From positions 1 through 64,000 of the forward strand of contig NZ_BMNE01000012.1 in assembly GCF_014646295.1 (NCBI RefSeq): DNA of 64,000 nt, read 5' to 3'. Origin of the DNA: Nocardia rhizosphaerihabitans. Lineage in GTDB: Bacteria; Actinomycetota; Actinomycetes; Mycobacteriales; Mycobacteriaceae. Positions 39,058-47,481 of this stretch are shown here, one piece after another; within the stretch, counting starts at the first letter, position 1; every line of letters starts with the position of its first letter. The translations under genes and the position numbers were made by a program. Below the pieces are notes generated by a model. That model did not search any database. It saw nothing but the letters and a program-made list of their open reading frames with translations, and was not told the DNA's origin.

Positions 39058-40181
39058 CCGACCGACCACGCGTGGTGCTCGCCCCCGACAAGTTCAAGGG
39101 TTCGCTCACCGCGCCCGAGGTCGCCGCGGCGCTGGCCGTCGGGATCCATCGCCGCGCGCCGGGCGCCGACGTGCAGTGCGTGCCGGTGGCCGACGGCGGG
39201 GACGGCATGGTCGACGCCTTCGTCGCGGCGGGCTGGCAGCGGGTCGAAGTGGCCGCGCCCGGCCCGACCGGTGCGCCGGAGCGCGCGGTCTACGCCGTCC
39301 GCGGCGACACCGCCGTCGTCGAACTCGCGGCCGCGGTCGGCGTTGCCAAGCTGCCCGGCGGCAGGCTCGACCCGATCGGGGCGAACACCTTCGGCCTCGG
39401 CGTCGTGGTCGCGCACGCGCTCGACAACGGCGCCCGCGAGGTGGTGCTCGGGCTCGGCGGCAGCGCGTCCACCGACGGTGGCGCGGGCCTGCTGCGCGCG
39501 CTCGGACTGCGGCTGCTCGACCGGGACGGGCGAGAATTGGGCGGTGAACCCAGCGATGCGGTCGCGCTGCTCAGCAGCGTGGTCGCGGTCGATCGGGCCG
39601 GGCTGCACCCGGCGATCGCGCAGACCAGGTTCACGCTGGCCTGCGATGTGGACAATCCGCTGCTCGGGCCCGCGGGTGCGGTGGCGGTGTACGCGCCGCA
39701 GAAGGGCGCCGACCACGCGCAGATGCGGGAACTGGAAGCGGCACTGACCAATTGGGCCGCCGTGCTCGGCACCGGCTATGCCGAGATCGGTGGGTCGGGC
39801 GCGGCGGGCGGTACCGGATTCGGGGTGCTGGCCGTCCTCGGCGCGCAGGTTCGCAGCGGTATCGATGTGCTGCTCGACCTGCTGAAATTCCCTGCCCTGG
39901 TGGGCGGCGCGACGCTGGTGGTCACCGGTGAGGGATCACTGGACCATCAGAGCATGCACGGCAAGGCGCCGGTCGGTGTCGCCGCGGCGGCCAAGGCTGC
40001 CGGTGTCCCGGTGGTCGCCGCCGTCGGGCGAACGCTGTTGTCTCCCGGCGAGATTCGTGCGGCCGGATTCGCCGGGTGCTACGCGCTCAGCGATCTCGAA
40101 CCCAACCCGCGCCTGTCGATCAGGAATGCGGCGGCGCTGCTCGAACGGGTCGGCGAGCGAATCGCCTCGGAGCGCTGGTGA
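39054..40181 (+). CDS. glxK: glycerate kinase, type I family (375 aa)
   Basis: The N-terminal VVLAPDKFKGSLTAPEVAAA, VPVADGGDGMVDAFV, LGLGGSASTDGGAGLLRALG and late TLVVTGEGSLDHQSMHGKAP are signature blocks of the GlxK/GarK family. The enzyme phosphorylates D-glycerate with ATP to give 2- or 3-phosphoglycerate. Length is as expected. Translation is coupled to the 25-codon leader ORF by ATGA. Glycerate could come from glucosylglycerate through the hydrolase at 17643-18983, though there is no operon link. Confidence 0.9.
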   Translation: MTDRPRVVLAPDKFKGSLTAPEVAAALAVGIHRRAPGADVQCVPVADGGDGMVDAFVAAGWQRVEVAAPGPTGAPERAVYAVRGDTAVVELAAAVGVAKLPGGRLDPIGANTFGLGVVVAHALDNGAREVVLGLGGSASTDGGAGLLRALGLRLLDRDGRELGGEPSDAVALLSSVVAVDRAGLHPAIAQTRFTLACDVDNPLLGPAGAVAVYAPQKGADHAQMRELEAALTNWAAVLGTGYAEIGGSGAAGGTGFGVLAVLGAQVRSGIDVLLDLLKFPALVGGATLVVTGEGSLDHQSMHGKAPVGVAAAAKAAGVPVVAAVGRTLLSPGEIRAAGFAGCYALSDLEPNPRLSIRNAAALLERVGERIASERW

Positions 40182-40206
40182 TTCCATAGCGGACCCGCGC
40201 GCTGCG

Positions 40207-40590
40207 TCACATCGCGACTGAGGCAGTGCGCACCGGCGCGGCCGGTGCCTGCGTGCGGGTGTTCGCGGCGAGTTCGGCGCGATGCGCGTCGCCCCACTGC
40301 TCGAGCGGCACCAGCGCCAGCCGCAGGGTTTCCCCGAGGTCGGTCAGCGAGTACTCCACCCGCGGCGGGATCTCGGGATAGATCTCCCGGTGCACCACGC
40401 CCGTGCTCTCGAGGTGGCGCAGGTTCTCCGCGAGCACCTTCTCGCTCACCCCGTCGAGCATGCGCCTGATCTGGCCGAACCGCTGCGGTCCGCTGCCGAG
40501 CACCCACATCAGGTGCAGTCGCCACTTGCCGCCGACAACGTCGATGGCCAGGCTCATGCCACACACATCGTGATCTGCGTCACTGCTCAT
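40207..40590 (-). CDS. HxlR-family transcriptional regulator (127 aa)
   Basis: The winged-helix of the HxlR family is clear: GGKWRLHLMWVLGSGPQRFG, then EKVLAENLRHLESTGVVHRE and YSLTDLGETLRLALVPLEQW. A Cys near the N-terminus (DVCGMSLAIDVV) lies where redox- or aldehyde-sensing members have theirs. It diverges from the imine-reductase-like gene at 40735, so it probably represses it and itself from the shared 144-bp region. Confidence 0.85.
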   Translation of the reverse strand: MSSDADHDVCGMSLAIDVVGGKWRLHLMWVLGSGPQRFGQIRRMLDGVSEKVLAENLRHLESTGVVHREIYPEIPPRVEYSLTDLGETLRLALVPLEQWGDAHRAELAANTRTQAPAAPVRTASVAM

Positions 40591-40734
40591 GTCCGGTGCA
40601 CCCTTCTGACCGTATTTCGAACCTCTGGGTAAGCAACCGCACGTCGACGTTCGGTCTTCCCCGACGATACCCGGGCGACAACCATGGATCTCGGCGCCGC
40701 AACCAGCAAGCATCGAGAACCGAAGGGGCAGCAC

Positions 40735-41613
40735 ATGTCCGAACAGAGCAAGACCCGTTCCGTCTCCGTCCTCGGTCTCGGCCCGATGGGCCAGGCCATG
40801 GTCAAGGCGTTCCTGGCGGCCGGCGTCGAGGTCACCGTGTGGAACCGCAGCGCGGCGAAGGTCGACGCGATGGTGGAGCTCGGCGCGAAACGCGCCGACT
40901 CGGTGGCCGAGGCGCTCGCCGCGAACGAGGTGTCGGTACTGAGCCTGACCCACTACGCCGCCATGTACGACGTCCTCGGCCAGGCACCGGAAGCCTTGGC
41001 GGGCAAGGTGATCGCCAATCTGTCCTCGGATTCGCCGGAGAAGGCGCGAGCCGGTGCGGCCTGGGTCCGCGAACGCGGTGCCCAGTTCCTCTCCGGCGGG
41101 GTGATGTCGGCGGGCGACAATATCGAACATCCCGCGTCCTACATCTTCTACAGCGGCCCGAAGGAAGTGTTCGACGCCAACGCCGAGCTGCTGCGCCCGC
41201 TGAGCCCGCAGGAGTACCTCGGCGCCGACGACGGCCTCGCGCAGGTCTTCTACCAGGCACTACTGACCGTCTTCCACCCCTGGCTGCTGGCCTTCGACCA
41301 GGCGACCGCGATGATCGCGAAGTCCGGCCACGATATCGCCCAGTTCGTGCCGTTCGCTGTCCGCTCGAGCGAGGCGTACCCGTACTTCATGGAGCAGTTC
41401 TCGGTGGCCAACCAGAACGGCGGCTGGGCGGATCTGGCGTCGCTGAAGATGATGGTCGCCGGCGCGCAGCACATCATCGACGCCAGCGAGGAGGTCGGCG
41501 TCGACGCGGGGTTCTCGCACCTGTCGCAGCAGTACTGGCGCAAGGCGGTCGAGGCCAGCGAGGCAGCGGGCAAGGCGGTCTCGACCTACGAATTGATGCG
41601 CGGCACAGACTGA
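40735..41613 (+). CDS. NAD(P)-dependent dehydrogenase of the imine reductase/6PGDH-like family (292 aa)
   Basis: The Rossmann motif is VSVLGLGPMGQAMVKAFL, followed by VTVWNRSAAKVDAM, where the Asn-Arg pair marks NADPH preference in this family. SGGVMSAGDNIEHPASYIFY and the helical C-terminal domain match bacterial imine reductases and beta-hydroxyacid dehydrogenase relatives. GAAGGGG lies just upstream of the ATG. Its partner regulator is the divergent HxlR gene. The natural substrate is unknown. Confidence 0.85.
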   Translation: MSEQSKTRSVSVLGLGPMGQAMVKAFLAAGVEVTVWNRSAAKVDAMVELGAKRADSVAEALAANEVSVLSLTHYAAMYDVLGQAPEALAGKVIANLSSDSPEKARAGAAWVRERGAQFLSGGVMSAGDNIEHPASYIFYSGPKEVFDANAELLRPLSPQEYLGADDGLAQVFYQALLTVFHPWLLAFDQATAMIAKSGHDIAQFVPFAVRSSEAYPYFMEQFSVANQNGGWADLASLKMMVAGAQHIIDASEEVGVDAGFSHLSQQYWRKAVEASEAAGKAVSTYELMRGTD

Positions 41614-41621
41614 TCCGACGA

Positions 41622-41654
41622 CACTCGCCCGGCACATGATGTGCCGGGCGAGTG
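41622..41654. terminator. bidirectional intrinsic terminator
   Basis: Arms 41622-41637 and 41639-41654 (CACTCGCCCGGCACAT and its inverse) form a near-perfect 33-bp palindrome between convergent genes. Confidence 0.85.
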
Positions 41655-41659
41655 CCGTG

Positions 41660-41896
41660 TCAAGCGGTCTCGGCGCCCAACCGCGGGAACGGTTCGGTGG
41701 AGAACACCACCTCCACCGCCACCTCGAAATAGGCCGCGATCCGCAGGGCGAGATGCAGGCTGGGGCTGTATTCGCCCCGCTCGAGGTAACCGACGGTCTG
41801 GTAGTGCACACCCAGCGCCTCGGCCAGGTCCCGCCGCGAGATGCCGCGCTCGGCGCGCAGCATCGCGATGCGGTTGTAGATGACCTCAGAAGGCAC
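41660..41896 (-). CDS. XRE-family (Cro/CI-type) HTH regulator (78 aa)
   Basis: IYNRIAMLRAERGISRRDLA and EALGVHYQTVGYLERGEYSP form the usual HTH of short YgzD/YozG-like XRE regulators, with ALRIAAYFEVAVEVVF closing the fold. It is the third gene after the ABC ATPase and permease and overlaps the permease end by 11 nt, so it is their likely repressor. The palindrome at 43679-43698 is a candidate target. Confidence 0.85.
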   Translation of the reverse strand: MPSEVIYNRIAMLRAERGISRRDLAEALGVHYQTVGYLERGEYSPSLHLALRIAAYFEVAVEVVFSTEPFPRLGAETA

Positions 41897-42722
41897 GCTG
41901 CATCGCCTTGTCCCTGCGGGCAGCCATGGCCGAGCCGGATTCGTGACCGGCCATGCGCCGCAGCACTATCGGGGCGAGAATCAGGCCGACAACCGCCCAG
42001 AAACCCAGCACCGCGACGGTTTCCAGATGTCGCCAGGACTGGTCGATCTCGATGGCCGCCGCGTCGGCGGGCAGCAACGCCGAGCGCATACCGAGGCCGA
42101 GCCAGTACATCGGAAACAGCTGAGCCACCATTTGCAGCCAGCCTGGCAGTGCGGTGATCGGGTAGAAGATGCCGGAGATCGCGATCAGGCCCATCAGCGG
42201 CATCGTCAGCAGGAACGCTGTGCGAGTGTCGAGGATGCTGCCGAGGATCGCGCCGAACGGCAGCACGGCCAGTAGGCCGAGCACCACCACCCACGCGAAG
42301 GTCGCCACCGCGCCGAGTCCGCTCAGCGAGGAGCCGCCGATGATCACCATGCCCACACCGAGCACGATAACGACCTGCGCGATCACCGAGCTCGCGGTGG
42401 ACACGATCTTGCCGGTGAAATAGCCGACCATGCCCTTCGGTATCGCCTTGGCGCGCAGTAGCGTGCCGTCCTCCCGATCCAGCACCAACACGTTGAGCAG
42501 CGCGTACATGCCGTTGAACGCGATGATGCTGCCGAGCAAGCCGGGGACGGCGAGCTCGGCGATCGACAGTCCGGAGTCGCCGTACATGCGGTTGCGCAGC
42601 AGGAACAGCACGCCGAGGCTGATGGCGGGCGTGAGGAACTGGCCGATCAGATCGGGGGCATTGGTGTAGTGCTGCCGCAGCTCGATCAGGCCGCGAGTGA
42701 TGCCGATCCGGACGGGACTCAT
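41886..42722 (-). CDS. ABC-2 type exporter permease (278 aa)
   Basis: Six TM segments are readable, including PAISLGVLFLLRN, GLLGSIIAFNGMYALLNVLV, AVATFAWVVVLGLLAVLPFG and AFLLTMPLMGLIAISGIFYP with the family's FYP motif. The coupling region is LDREDGTLLRAKAIPKGMVG. It forms an exporter with the ATPase gene that overlaps it by 4 nt upstream. Substrate unknown. Confidence 0.85.
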   Translation of the reverse strand: MSPVRIGITRGLIELRQHYTNAPDLIGQFLTPAISLGVLFLLRNRMYGDSGLSIAELAVPGLLGSIIAFNGMYALLNVLVLDREDGTLLRAKAIPKGMVGYFTGKIVSTASSVIAQVVIVLGVGMVIIGGSSLSGLGAVATFAWVVVLGLLAVLPFGAILGSILDTRTAFLLTMPLMGLIAISGIFYPITALPGWLQMVAQLFPMYWLGLGMRSALLPADAAAIEIDQSWRHLETVAVLGFWAVVGLILAPIVLRRMAGHESGSAMAARRDKAMQRAF

Positions 42723-43648
42723 CGGGTGACCTCCGCGAGAGTGTGGACGGCGGCGGTGTCCTCGCCGGATTCCGCGCGCCGGACCAGGGTCATGTAGGTG
42801 TCCTCGAGCGAGGCGAGGCGCACCTCGAGATCGGCGATCGCCTCGCCGTGCTGCTTGAACAGCTCGTGCACGTACTTGGTCGACTCGGTGGTGGTGTGCA
42901 CGAAACGCTGACCGTCGACGGTCCAGCTCACCTGGGCTTCGCCTGCGATCGAGCGGGCCAGTTCGTCCGGGGATCCGTCGGCGATGATGCGACCACCGGC
43001 CAGGATCAGGATTCGGTCGGCGAGCTTCTCCGCCTCGTCCAGGTCGTGCGTGGTGAGCAGGACGGTGGTCTCCTCCAAGTCGGCCAGTCGGTGGACCAGA
43101 TCGTGGAAGTCGCGCCGCGCGGCCGGATCGAAGCCCGCGGTCGGTTCGTCCATGAACAGCAAATCGGGCCTGCCCACGATGCCGATCGCCACGTCCAGCC
43201 TGCGGCGCTGGCCGCCGGAGAGCGTGGCGATCTTGGCGTCCGCCTGTTCGGTCAGGCCGACCAGTGCGATGAGGTCGTCTGTGTCCCAGGGCCGTTGGGT
43301 GTGCTGGGTCGAATAGGGAACGTAGAACGAGCCGAGATGCTGAAGTAGTTCGCGTACCCGCCATTTGGCGTGATCACGCCAGGATTGCAGCACAACGCCG
43401 ATGCGCGCGCGCCACTGTTCGTCACCATGTTCGGGATCGGTACCCAGCACGTCGACCCGGCCGGCCGACCTCCTGCGAAACCCCTCGAGGATCTCGATCG
43501 TGGTGGTTTTGCCCGCGCCGTTGGGCCCGAGCATGACGAGCACCTCCCCGCGCTCGGCCTGAAATGTCACATCGTGCAAAACGTCGGTGTCGTCGTACCG
43601 CATCCGTAGTTGCTGGACGTCGAGAACAACGCCGTTACTCGAAGCCAT
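42719..43648 (-). CDS. ABC exporter ATP-binding protein (309 aa)
   Basis: Walker A GPNGAGKTTTIEILEGFRRR, signature LSGGQRRRLDVAIGIVGRP, Walker B LLFMDEPTAGFDPAARRDFH and switch LLTTHDLDEAEKLADRILIL are all present. The C-terminal 80 residues form an accessory domain (VSWTVDGQRFVHTTTESTKY) ending in LEDTYMTLVRR. It is first of the three-gene exporter/regulator operon. GGGAGGA precedes its ATG. Confidence 0.9.
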   Translation of the reverse strand: MASSNGVVLDVQQLRMRYDDTDVLHDVTFQAERGEVLVMLGPNGAGKTTTIEILEGFRRRSAGRVDVLGTDPEHGDEQWRARIGVVLQSWRDHAKWRVRELLQHLGSFYVPYSTQHTQRPWDTDDLIALVGLTEQADAKIATLSGGQRRRLDVAIGIVGRPDLLFMDEPTAGFDPAARRDFHDLVHRLADLEETTVLLTTHDLDEAEKLADRILILAGGRIIADGSPDELARSIAGEAQVSWTVDGQRFVHTTTESTKYVHELFKQHGEAIADLEVRLASLEDTYMTLVRRAESGEDTAAVHTLAEVTR

Positions 43649-43678
43649 GAGTCCTCCCAGTCATCGACCTTCGATGAG

Positions 43679-43711
43679 ATGTAGCATACGTACTACATTT
43701 CATCGCGGCAA
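43679..43711 (-). promoter_or_regulatory. promoter and operator of the ABC/XRE operon
   Basis: On the minus strand TTGCCG (43711-43706) and TATGCT (43688-43683) are 17 bp apart. The palindrome ATGTAG-N8-CTACAT (43679-43698) covers the -10 box, a classic repressor position. A second inverted repeat, TCATCGA-CCT-TCGATGA (43661-43677), lies at the expected transcript start. Confidence 0.55.
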
Positions 43712-43743
43712 TACTTCGGGAGAAATGGAGATTTCGGAAAACG

Positions 43744-43808
43744 AGAGCACTGCTCTTGACAAGCGATCGCGCGCCGCGCATGCTTGTACTCAACAGAGAG
43801 CAGTGCTC
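43744..43808 (+). promoter_or_regulatory. promoter flanked by paired GAGCA-N-TGCTC palindromes
   Basis: TTGACA (43756-43761) and CATGCT (43779-43784) are 17 bp apart. AGAGCACTGCTCT (43744-43756) abuts the -35, and GAGCAGTGCTC (43798-43808) lies past the start site. The palindrome centres are 53 bp apart, near five helical turns. This layout suits a TetR-type repressor that loops or binds twice; no TetR gene is nearby. Confidence 0.6.
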
Positions 43809-43828
43809 ACAGTTCAGGAGTGATCAAG

Positions 43829-44275
43829 ATGGACAACGCCACCCGCTACCTCGGCCCCACCGGCTTCGACCCGATCATGAACAAGATCGCCAACCTGCTG
43901 CCCAAGCTCGGGATCAGCGTCATGGGTTCGCGGCTGCTGGCCGTGCGCGGCCGCAAGAGCGGGGAATGGCGCACCACCATGGTCAACGTGATGACCGGCG
44001 CCGACGGCGCGCGCTACCTGGTCGCCCCGCGCGGGCACACCCAGTGGGTGCGCAACCTGCGCGTCGCGGGCGACGGCGAACTGCGCCTGGGCCGCAAGGT
44101 CGAAGAGTTCACCGCCACCGAGGTCGCCGATGCCGACAAGATCCCGCTGCTGCGGCTCTACCTGGAGAAGTGGGGCTGGGAGGTCGGTAAGTTCTTCGAG
44201 GGCGTCACCAAAAACTCGACCGACGACGAACTCGCCGCGATCGCACCGGGTTTCCCGGTCTTCCGGCTCGCCTAG
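43829..44275 (+). CDS. F420-dependent nitroreductase-family (Ddn-like) oxidoreductase (148 aa)
   Basis: LLAVRGRKSGEWRTTMVNVM, GARYLVAPRGHTQWVRNLRV and LGRKVEEFTATEV are the conserved blocks of deazaflavin-dependent nitroreductases (Ddn/FDR-A), small split-barrel enzymes that use F420H2, often to reduce quinones. CAGGAG lies 9 nt before the ATG. The strong palindromic operators upstream suggest induction by a ligand. The stop overlaps the convergent aroQ by 4 nt. Confidence 0.85.
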   Translation: MDNATRYLGPTGFDPIMNKIANLLPKLGISVMGSRLLAVRGRKSGEWRTTMVNVMTGADGARYLVAPRGHTQWVRNLRVAGDGELRLGRKVEEFTATEVADADKIPLLRLYLEKWGWEVGKFFEGVTKNSTDDELAAIAPGFPVFRLA

Positions 44276-44721
44276 GCCTTGCTCAAGAACTCGATCGCCG
44301 CGGCGTAGCCCTGGATGCCGAGGCCCGCGATCACCGCGGTCGCGATCGGGGAGACGAACGAATGGTGCCGGAACTCCTCGCGGGCATGCACATTGCTGAT
44401 GTGCACCTCGACGATCGGCACCTCGGGAATCACCAGGGCGTCACGCAACGCCACCGAGGTATGGGTGAGCCCACCCGGATTGATCACGATCGCCGAGACC
44501 GCGCCGCGGGCCTGATGGATCCGGTCGATCAGGGCGCCTTCGTGATTCGACTGGAACGCGACGACCTCGCGCCCGAACCGGGCGGCCGTCCGCTCGCACA
44601 GCGCGACCACGTCGTCGAGGGTGTCGGCGCCGTAGATCTGCGGCTGACGGGTGCCGAGCATGTTCAGATTCGGCCCGTTGAGCACGAGAATCGGGCCGGT
44701 GGCCTGCACGGTGTCTGCCAT
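44272..44721 (-). CDS. aroQ: type II 3-dehydroquinate dehydratase (149 aa)
   Basis: ILVLNGPNLNMLGTRQPQIY carries the catalytic Tyr (Tyr30) and Arg of the flexible loop. QSNHEGALIDRIHQA, INPGGLTHTSVALRDAL and EVHISNVHAREEFRHHS (catalytic His) complete the type II enzyme. It converts 3-dehydroquinate to 3-dehydroshikimate in the shikimate pathway and forms dodecamers. It is isolated from other aro genes here. ATG 44721 was chosen; a GTG nine bases upstream is also possible. Confidence 0.93.
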   Translation of the reverse strand: MADTVQATGPILVLNGPNLNMLGTRQPQIYGADTLDDVVALCERTAARFGREVVAFQSNHEGALIDRIHQARGAVSAIVINPGGLTHTSVALRDALVIPEVPIVEVHISNVHAREEFRHHSFVSPIATAVIAGLGIQGYAAAIEFLSKA

Positions 44722-44740
44722 GCAGGCCACCTTAATTCAC

Positions 44741-45319
44741 TCAGCCCTGCGGGCCCTCCGAGCGCAGGTCGTCGACCTTGCGCATGGCCTCGCGCAGTTC
44801 GGCGAGCCAGCTCTCGGCGTGCTTGCCCGCCAGTTTCACCGTCCAGGCCAGCGCGTCGGCGCGGGAACGGGCGACGCCCGCGTCGATCAGGGTGTCGAGG
44901 ACCTGGCGTTCGGGCTGGCGCAGCCGGGTCATCACGGGAACCGCGAGGTGGGTGAACAGGATTCGCTCACCGTCGACCCGCACGCCCCAGGCGACACTGC
45001 GTCCGTAGCGGCGCTGGGCCTCGTCGGCGATCTGCATCCTGGCCGGGCGGGTGGACTCGCGGAAGCGCGCGAGCGCACCTTCTTTCGTCGCCGTCGATAC
45101 CGGCGGTGCGTCGGCGTCGGCGGATTTGGGCTGCGGAATCGGGAGCTCGCCGACGACCACGATCTCGTCGCGGTCGATGGTGATCTCGGGCGGGCCGGTG
45201 AACCAGTCCGCGGGCAATCGTCCGGCGAACCAGTCCGGGGCGTCGGCCGGGTCGGGGAGATCTGCTTGCTGCCAGCCGCCGGGCCGGCCGAATCCGCGTT
45301 CGCGATGGGCGTTCCGCAT
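44741..45319 (-). CDS. conserved actinobacterial protein of unknown function (192 aa)
   Basis: Two segments look conserved: PDWFAGRLPADWFTGPPEIT with DRDEIVVVGELP, and RFRESTRPARMQIADEAQRR. The C-terminal ADALAWTVKLAGKHAESWLA-like helices follow, with LDTLIDAGVARSRADAL resembling small helical DNA- or RNA-binding repeats. I recall similar proteins in many actinobacteria, without a function. An AGGTG lies just before ATG 45319. Transcribed from the AT-richer region upstream. Confidence 0.7.
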   Translation of the reverse strand: MRNAHRERGFGRPGGWQQADLPDPADAPDWFAGRLPADWFTGPPEITIDRDEIVVVGELPIPQPKSADADAPPVSTATKEGALARFRESTRPARMQIADEAQRRYGRSVAWGVRVDGERILFTHLAVPVMTRLRQPERQVLDTLIDAGVARSRADALAWTVKLAGKHAESWLAELREAMRKVDDLRSEGPQG

Positions 45320-45717
45320 GGAAATCACCTGCTATCTCTGTTGCGCACGTTGCGATGATTACAAGATTACGCCGATATATGCGTTGCGGTTTATGCTCTG
45401 CGAGAACGATGCGTTCCGGGGAGATCCGCGCCGACGTCGCCGGGGTTGGGTGACAGCGGGCCTGGGTACCCTCGCGTTGAATCGCCGGGACGATATGAGT
45501 TCCGCGCGACTCGGCGGGACTGCCGGTACGGTAAGTGCGCCAGTTGTTGCCACTGGCTGGGCGAGGTTCGAAAACACCCCCTCACCGGGGCAAGATTTCG
45601 GGCACAATCAAGGTGCTGAGGATGGGTAGCGTCCCGTGATACCGGGGCATCGGAGACGGGTCAACTTCCGGTACGGTGGATTTGTTACCGGAGTGGCAAG
45701 AGTGAAGAGTGGGCGAT
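45320..45717. other. 398-bp divergent intergenic region with GTTGCG repeats
   Basis: This region separates the 192-aa gene (minus) from the PBP-like gene (plus). It has a relatively AT-rich patch (45350-45400) likely to hold the minus-strand promoter. GTTGCG occurs at 45340-45345, 45349-45354 and 45383-45388. Short ORFs on both strands here lack ribosome-binding sites and typical codon use, so I call no gene. Confidence 0.4.
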
Positions 45718-47397
45718 ATGGATGTGTGGGGATCCCGCCGCTTTCGCGTCCGGGGCGCAATGGCGATCGCGGGGGTTGCGACCCTCGCCATCGCGCTGTG
45801 CTCGTGCGGGGTGGGTGGGAAGCCGAGTGAGTCGGAATTGGTTGTCCAGCGGTTTACCGACCTGCTGGACGAGCAGGACTACACCAAGGCTGCCGACCTG
45901 ACCTCGTACCCCGCCGCCGCTTCGGCAACCATGAAGCAAATGTTCGAGGGCCTGGCGACCGGCACGGTCGACTACGAGGAGACCCAGGTCATCGATCTCG
46001 ACGCGCAGTCGGCGATCTTCAGCATGGACGTCGCCTGGAACTTCGGCGAGCACAAGGACTGGACCTACACACTGCAGGGCACCGTCCGCAAGCTCGCCAT
46101 CGGCTGGCGGATCTCCTGGGATCCCGCGGTCATCATGCCGCAGCTGGCAGGCAATCGCACCGTCAAGCTCGTGCGCACCACCGCGAAGCCGCCGCCGCGG
46201 GTCGTCGACCTGTCCGGTGAAGCGCTGATGACCGAGCAGACCATCAATGTCATCAAGATCGATCCGAGCCGCACCGGCGACCTCGTCGGGTCGACCAACG
46301 CGCTGGCCGACGCCATCGAACCGGTCGCGCCGCTGATCACCGGCCCGTCGCTGATGCAGCAGCTGGCCGCGTCGCAGGGCAAGCCGGTCGTCGCGGTCAA
46401 CCTGCGCGAGGGCGACTTCGCGATCCTGGAGCCGCGGATGGCCGCGGTGCCCGGCGTGGTGATGGAGAAGCAGCCCAAGCTGATCTCGGCCGATCGCCGC
46501 ACCTGGTCGCCCATGCTGGACGCGCTGCGCGAGGTGTGGAAGGACAGCCAGGAGACCACCTCGGGCTGGGGCGTGCAGATCTTCGAGGCCGACGGGCGGT
46601 TCGTCAGCCAGGTCGCCGGCTATCAGGGCCCGGCCGGGCCCGACATCTCCGCCACCATGGACCAGCGGTTGCAGCGCGCGGCCGAGGACGCGGTGGTCAG
46701 CGTCGGCACGCCCGCCTCGGTCGTCGCGATCCAGCCGTCGACCGGCGCGGTCGTCGCGGTCGCGCAGAACAGCTACGCCACCGAGAAGGGTCCGATCGCG
46801 TTCACCGGGCTGTTCCCGGCCGGCGGCACCATGGAACTGTTCCGCGCGGTGGCCGCGGCCGCCAAGAACAAGGCACCACAGGATGTTTCGGTGCAGGAAG
46901 CCGCCGAGGCGGCCACCGCGCTCGGCGTCGGCGTCGACTTCAAGGTGCACGGGCTCGACGAGGTGACCGGCCGGATCAGCGCGCCGGGCCGCAGCACCGA
47001 GCAGGTGCGCCAGGGCGCCGGCGCCGACGCGGTGCTGGCCAGCCCGTTCGGCATGGCGATCGCCGCGGCCGCGATCTCGCGTGGCTCGGTGGTTCCGCCG
47101 ATGATCGAGAACGGCAAGCCGAGCACCACCGACACCCCGATTCCCGCGCTCACCCAGCCCGCGGTCGACCGGTTGCGCGCCATGCTGCACGAGGGCATCG
47201 GCAAGCCGGAAACCACCGCGCTGCGCGGGTTCCGCGATGTCACGGCGTTCGCGGCGACCGGCGGGGCCGACGGCTGGCTGCTGGCCACCATGGGCGATCT
47301 GGTCTTCGCGGTGCACATCGCCGATGCCGACAGTGGTGACGCTACCTCGCGACTCGCCGCGGTGCTGCTGAAATCGCTGGCAGCGCCCGAGCCGTAA
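45718..47397 (+). CDS. penicillin-binding lipoprotein relative with lost catalytic motifs (559 aa)
   Basis: A lipoprotein signal (LAIALCSC) is followed by an NTF2-like/MecA_N domain (VVQRFTDLLDEQDYTKAADL), a dimerisation domain (RTGDLVGSTNALADAIEPVA) and a transpeptidase-like domain (ATMDQRLQRAAEDAVVSVGT onward). This is the layout of mycobacterial PBP-lipo (Rv2864c-like). The active-site SxxK is replaced: the position corresponding to PGSTFK reads AGGTMELF (residues 368-375). KTG is changed to ATG (residues 513-515). It therefore probably cannot acylate, and may bind glycan strands or regulate other synthases. ATG 45718 chosen; GTG 45709 possible. Confidence 0.8.
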   Translation: MDVWGSRRFRVRGAMAIAGVATLAIALCSCGVGGKPSESELVVQRFTDLLDEQDYTKAADLTSYPAAASATMKQMFEGLATGTVDYEETQVIDLDAQSAIFSMDVAWNFGEHKDWTYTLQGTVRKLAIGWRISWDPAVIMPQLAGNRTVKLVRTTAKPPPRVVDLSGEALMTEQTINVIKIDPSRTGDLVGSTNALADAIEPVAPLITGPSLMQQLAASQGKPVVAVNLREGDFAILEPRMAAVPGVVMEKQPKLISADRRTWSPMLDALREVWKDSQETTSGWGVQIFEADGRFVSQVAGYQGPAGPDISATMDQRLQRAAEDAVVSVGTPASVVAIQPSTGAVVAVAQNSYATEKGPIAFTGLFPAGGTMELFRAVAAAAKNKAPQDVSVQEAAEAATALGVGVDFKVHGLDEVTGRISAPGRSTEQVRQGAGADAVLASPFGMAIAAAAISRGSVVPPMIENGKPSTTDTPIPALTQPAVDRLRAMLHEGIGKPETTALRGFRDVTAFAATGGADGWLLATMGDLVFAVHIADADSGDATSRLAAVLLKSLAAPEP

Positions 47398-47469
47398 GAG
47401 CAGGTGTGCGTGCAGTTCATGCCCTGATCAGTGGGCGTTGTGCCGGGCTTGGTGTTGATCATGAACGGT

Positions 47470-47475
47470 TAGGCT
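47470..47475 (+). promoter_or_regulatory. -10 box of a leaderless promoter
   Basis: TAGGCT ends 6 nt before the GTG at 47482. Confidence 0.45.
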
Positions 47476-47481
47476 GCTCCA

